DNA from: Promethearchaeota archaeon | GTDB lineage: Archaea > Asgardarchaeota > Lokiarchaeia > Sigyniarchaeales > SOKP01 | Length of the DNA: 6,030 nucleotides | Assembly (NCBI GenBank): GCA_030612905.1 | Contig: JAUWNA010000137.1 | Span: 1-6,030 of the forward strand | Direction: 5' to 3' | In this document: positions 5,287-6,030 of the stretch, in pieces | Layout: each line of letters starts with the position of its first letter | Position numbering within the stretch: the stretch's first letter is position 1 | Notes under the pieces: model-generated | The model's input: the letters and a program-made list of their open reading frames with translations, nothing else | The model's database searches: none | What the model was told of the DNA's origin: nothing | Made by a program: the position numbers and the translations under genes

Positions 5287-6030
5287 TTAATATCGTAATG
5301 GAAAATCCCGTTGTAATATGTCGTATTCATTTACTTCAAATTTGGTTTCGGTAATTTTTCTTTTTGTTAATTTCCTAAAAAGTATTGCTTTAATGTGAAT
5401 CTTTAAAATCCTAAAGGGACAGTGCAGCATAAATTTTAAGTAATTAAATGGTTGGTTTCTTAATTCGAGAAATTTATTATAAAAGCGCTTAGCTTTTAAT
5501 TGGGCTTTAGGCTTTTCAAACGATATAAATCGTTCGATAATTGTATTTAACAATTCTGAGTCTTCAAAACAGTAATAGTTCGAAGCTTTTAAAGACCATT
5601 TAATTGCCTCTAATTGGTATTTTATTGAATTAAGTTCTTTTTTTGGTGCGATTAATAAAGCAAAAAAGGAAATCATTAAGTTCATTACGGTACTTCTAAA
5701 AATCTCTAGAACAGAAATTTTAATTTTTGGTCTAATAATATTTCTTAAATCAGCGCCATACAAAATAGTACTATTCTGAATTACATTGCTTAAAACAATA
5801 TTTCTAGGGGCAAACATAGCAGAAAAGACTTTGTTTACTCGGAAGATTTTATAAAAGACCGCTTGCTCCCAATATTTTTGTTTAGTAAGAAAGTGGCTTA
5901 CGAACATCCCCGTTGATTGCTGTATAACGCCTAATACATTACTAGTTAGTTTTGAAGATGGTTCTTTAAAATTATGTTTTATTTCTAACGCCATAAAGTA
6001 CCGCTCAATTTCTTTAATATGATGGTCTGA
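5287..6030 (-). CDS. Partial gene: possible C-terminal half of a nucleotidyltransferase-like protein
   Basis: The frame is open to the right edge. Twelve further codons without a stop (SDHHIKEIERYF) precede the methionine at 5992-5994, so that methionine is probably internal and the true start lies outside the window. At least 247 residues are visible. Numbering from that Met, the segment STILYGADLRNIIRP (74-88) followed by helices near 90-155 resembles the helical region behind the catalytic domain in some nucleotidyltransferases, such as aminoglycoside adenylyltransferases (ILYG-DL then helices). The catalytic GS-x(n)-DxD part would lie upstream and is not seen, so function is tentative. 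The C-terminal 75 residues are very basic (KAKRFYNKF, LFRKLTKRK), suggesting contact with nucleic acid or membrane phosphate. The hydrophobic stretch VMNLMISFFALLIA (103-116) is short and is probably a buried helix rather than a membrane span. Confidence 0.65.
   Translation of the reverse strand, partial: SDHHIKEIERYFMALEIKHNFKEPSSKLTSNVLGVIQQSTGMFVSHFLTKQKYWEQAVFYKIFRVNKVFSAMFAPRNIVLSNVIQNSTILYGADLRNIIRPKIKISVLEIFRSTVMNLMISFFALLIAPKKELNSIKYQLEAIKWSLKASNYYCFEDSELLNTIIERFISFEKPKAQLKAKRFYNKFLELRNQPFNYLKFMLHCPFRILKIHIKAILFRKLTKRKITETKFEVNEYDILQRDFPLRY

Noticed and set aside
1..6030. CRISPR array, insertion sequence or prophage
   Set aside because: No regularly spaced repeats, no transposase or integrase motifs, and no terminal inverted repeats flanking a gene were seen.

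Overview
The window looks like chromosomal DNA of an AT-rich archaeon, possibly an Asgard (Lokiarchaeia-like) lineage. This is an inference, not a proof. It rests on very AT-rich intergenic DNA, heavy use of ATA, AGA and AAA codons, TATA-like boxes about 20-30 nt before start codons that lack a Shine-Dalgarno sequence, and T-run rather than hairpin-type gene ends. Several proteins also have no recognisable bacterial family. No rRNA, complete tRNA, CRISPR array, transposase or phage gene is visible.

Layout. Positions 30-461 (minus) encode a small four-helix membrane protein of unknown function. A 428-bp divergent intergenic region (462-889) holds three inverted repeats, two of them sharing a TGAAA/TTTCA half-site, plus an isolated GC-rich patch resembling a tRNA or tmRNA 3' end. 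Positions 890-1582 (plus) encode an aspartate/glutamate racemase family protein with a strong Shine-Dalgarno but an alanine in place of the first catalytic cysteine. Positions 1694-3976 (plus, GTG start) encode a 760-residue protein: a complete MFS transporter of about 460 residues followed by a roughly 300-residue soluble, all-helical domain. It converges, with a 22-bp gap, on three minus-strand genes: a 100-residue orphan (3999-4301), a 185-residue helical orphan (4593-5150), and a gene running off the right edge (5287-6030) whose visible part resembles the C-terminal half of a nucleotidyltransferase.

How they may work together. The racemase-like gene and the MFS fusion are co-directional, 111 bp apart, and could handle a related amino-acid or carboxylate substrate. 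Each appears to have its own promoter, and a T-run lies between them, so a strict operon is not supported. The minus-strand genes at the right are separated by 136 and 291 bp and appear to be separate transcription units. The most unusual items are the MFS-helical fusion, the racemase with one catalytic cysteine missing, and the paired dyads in the divergent promoter region.
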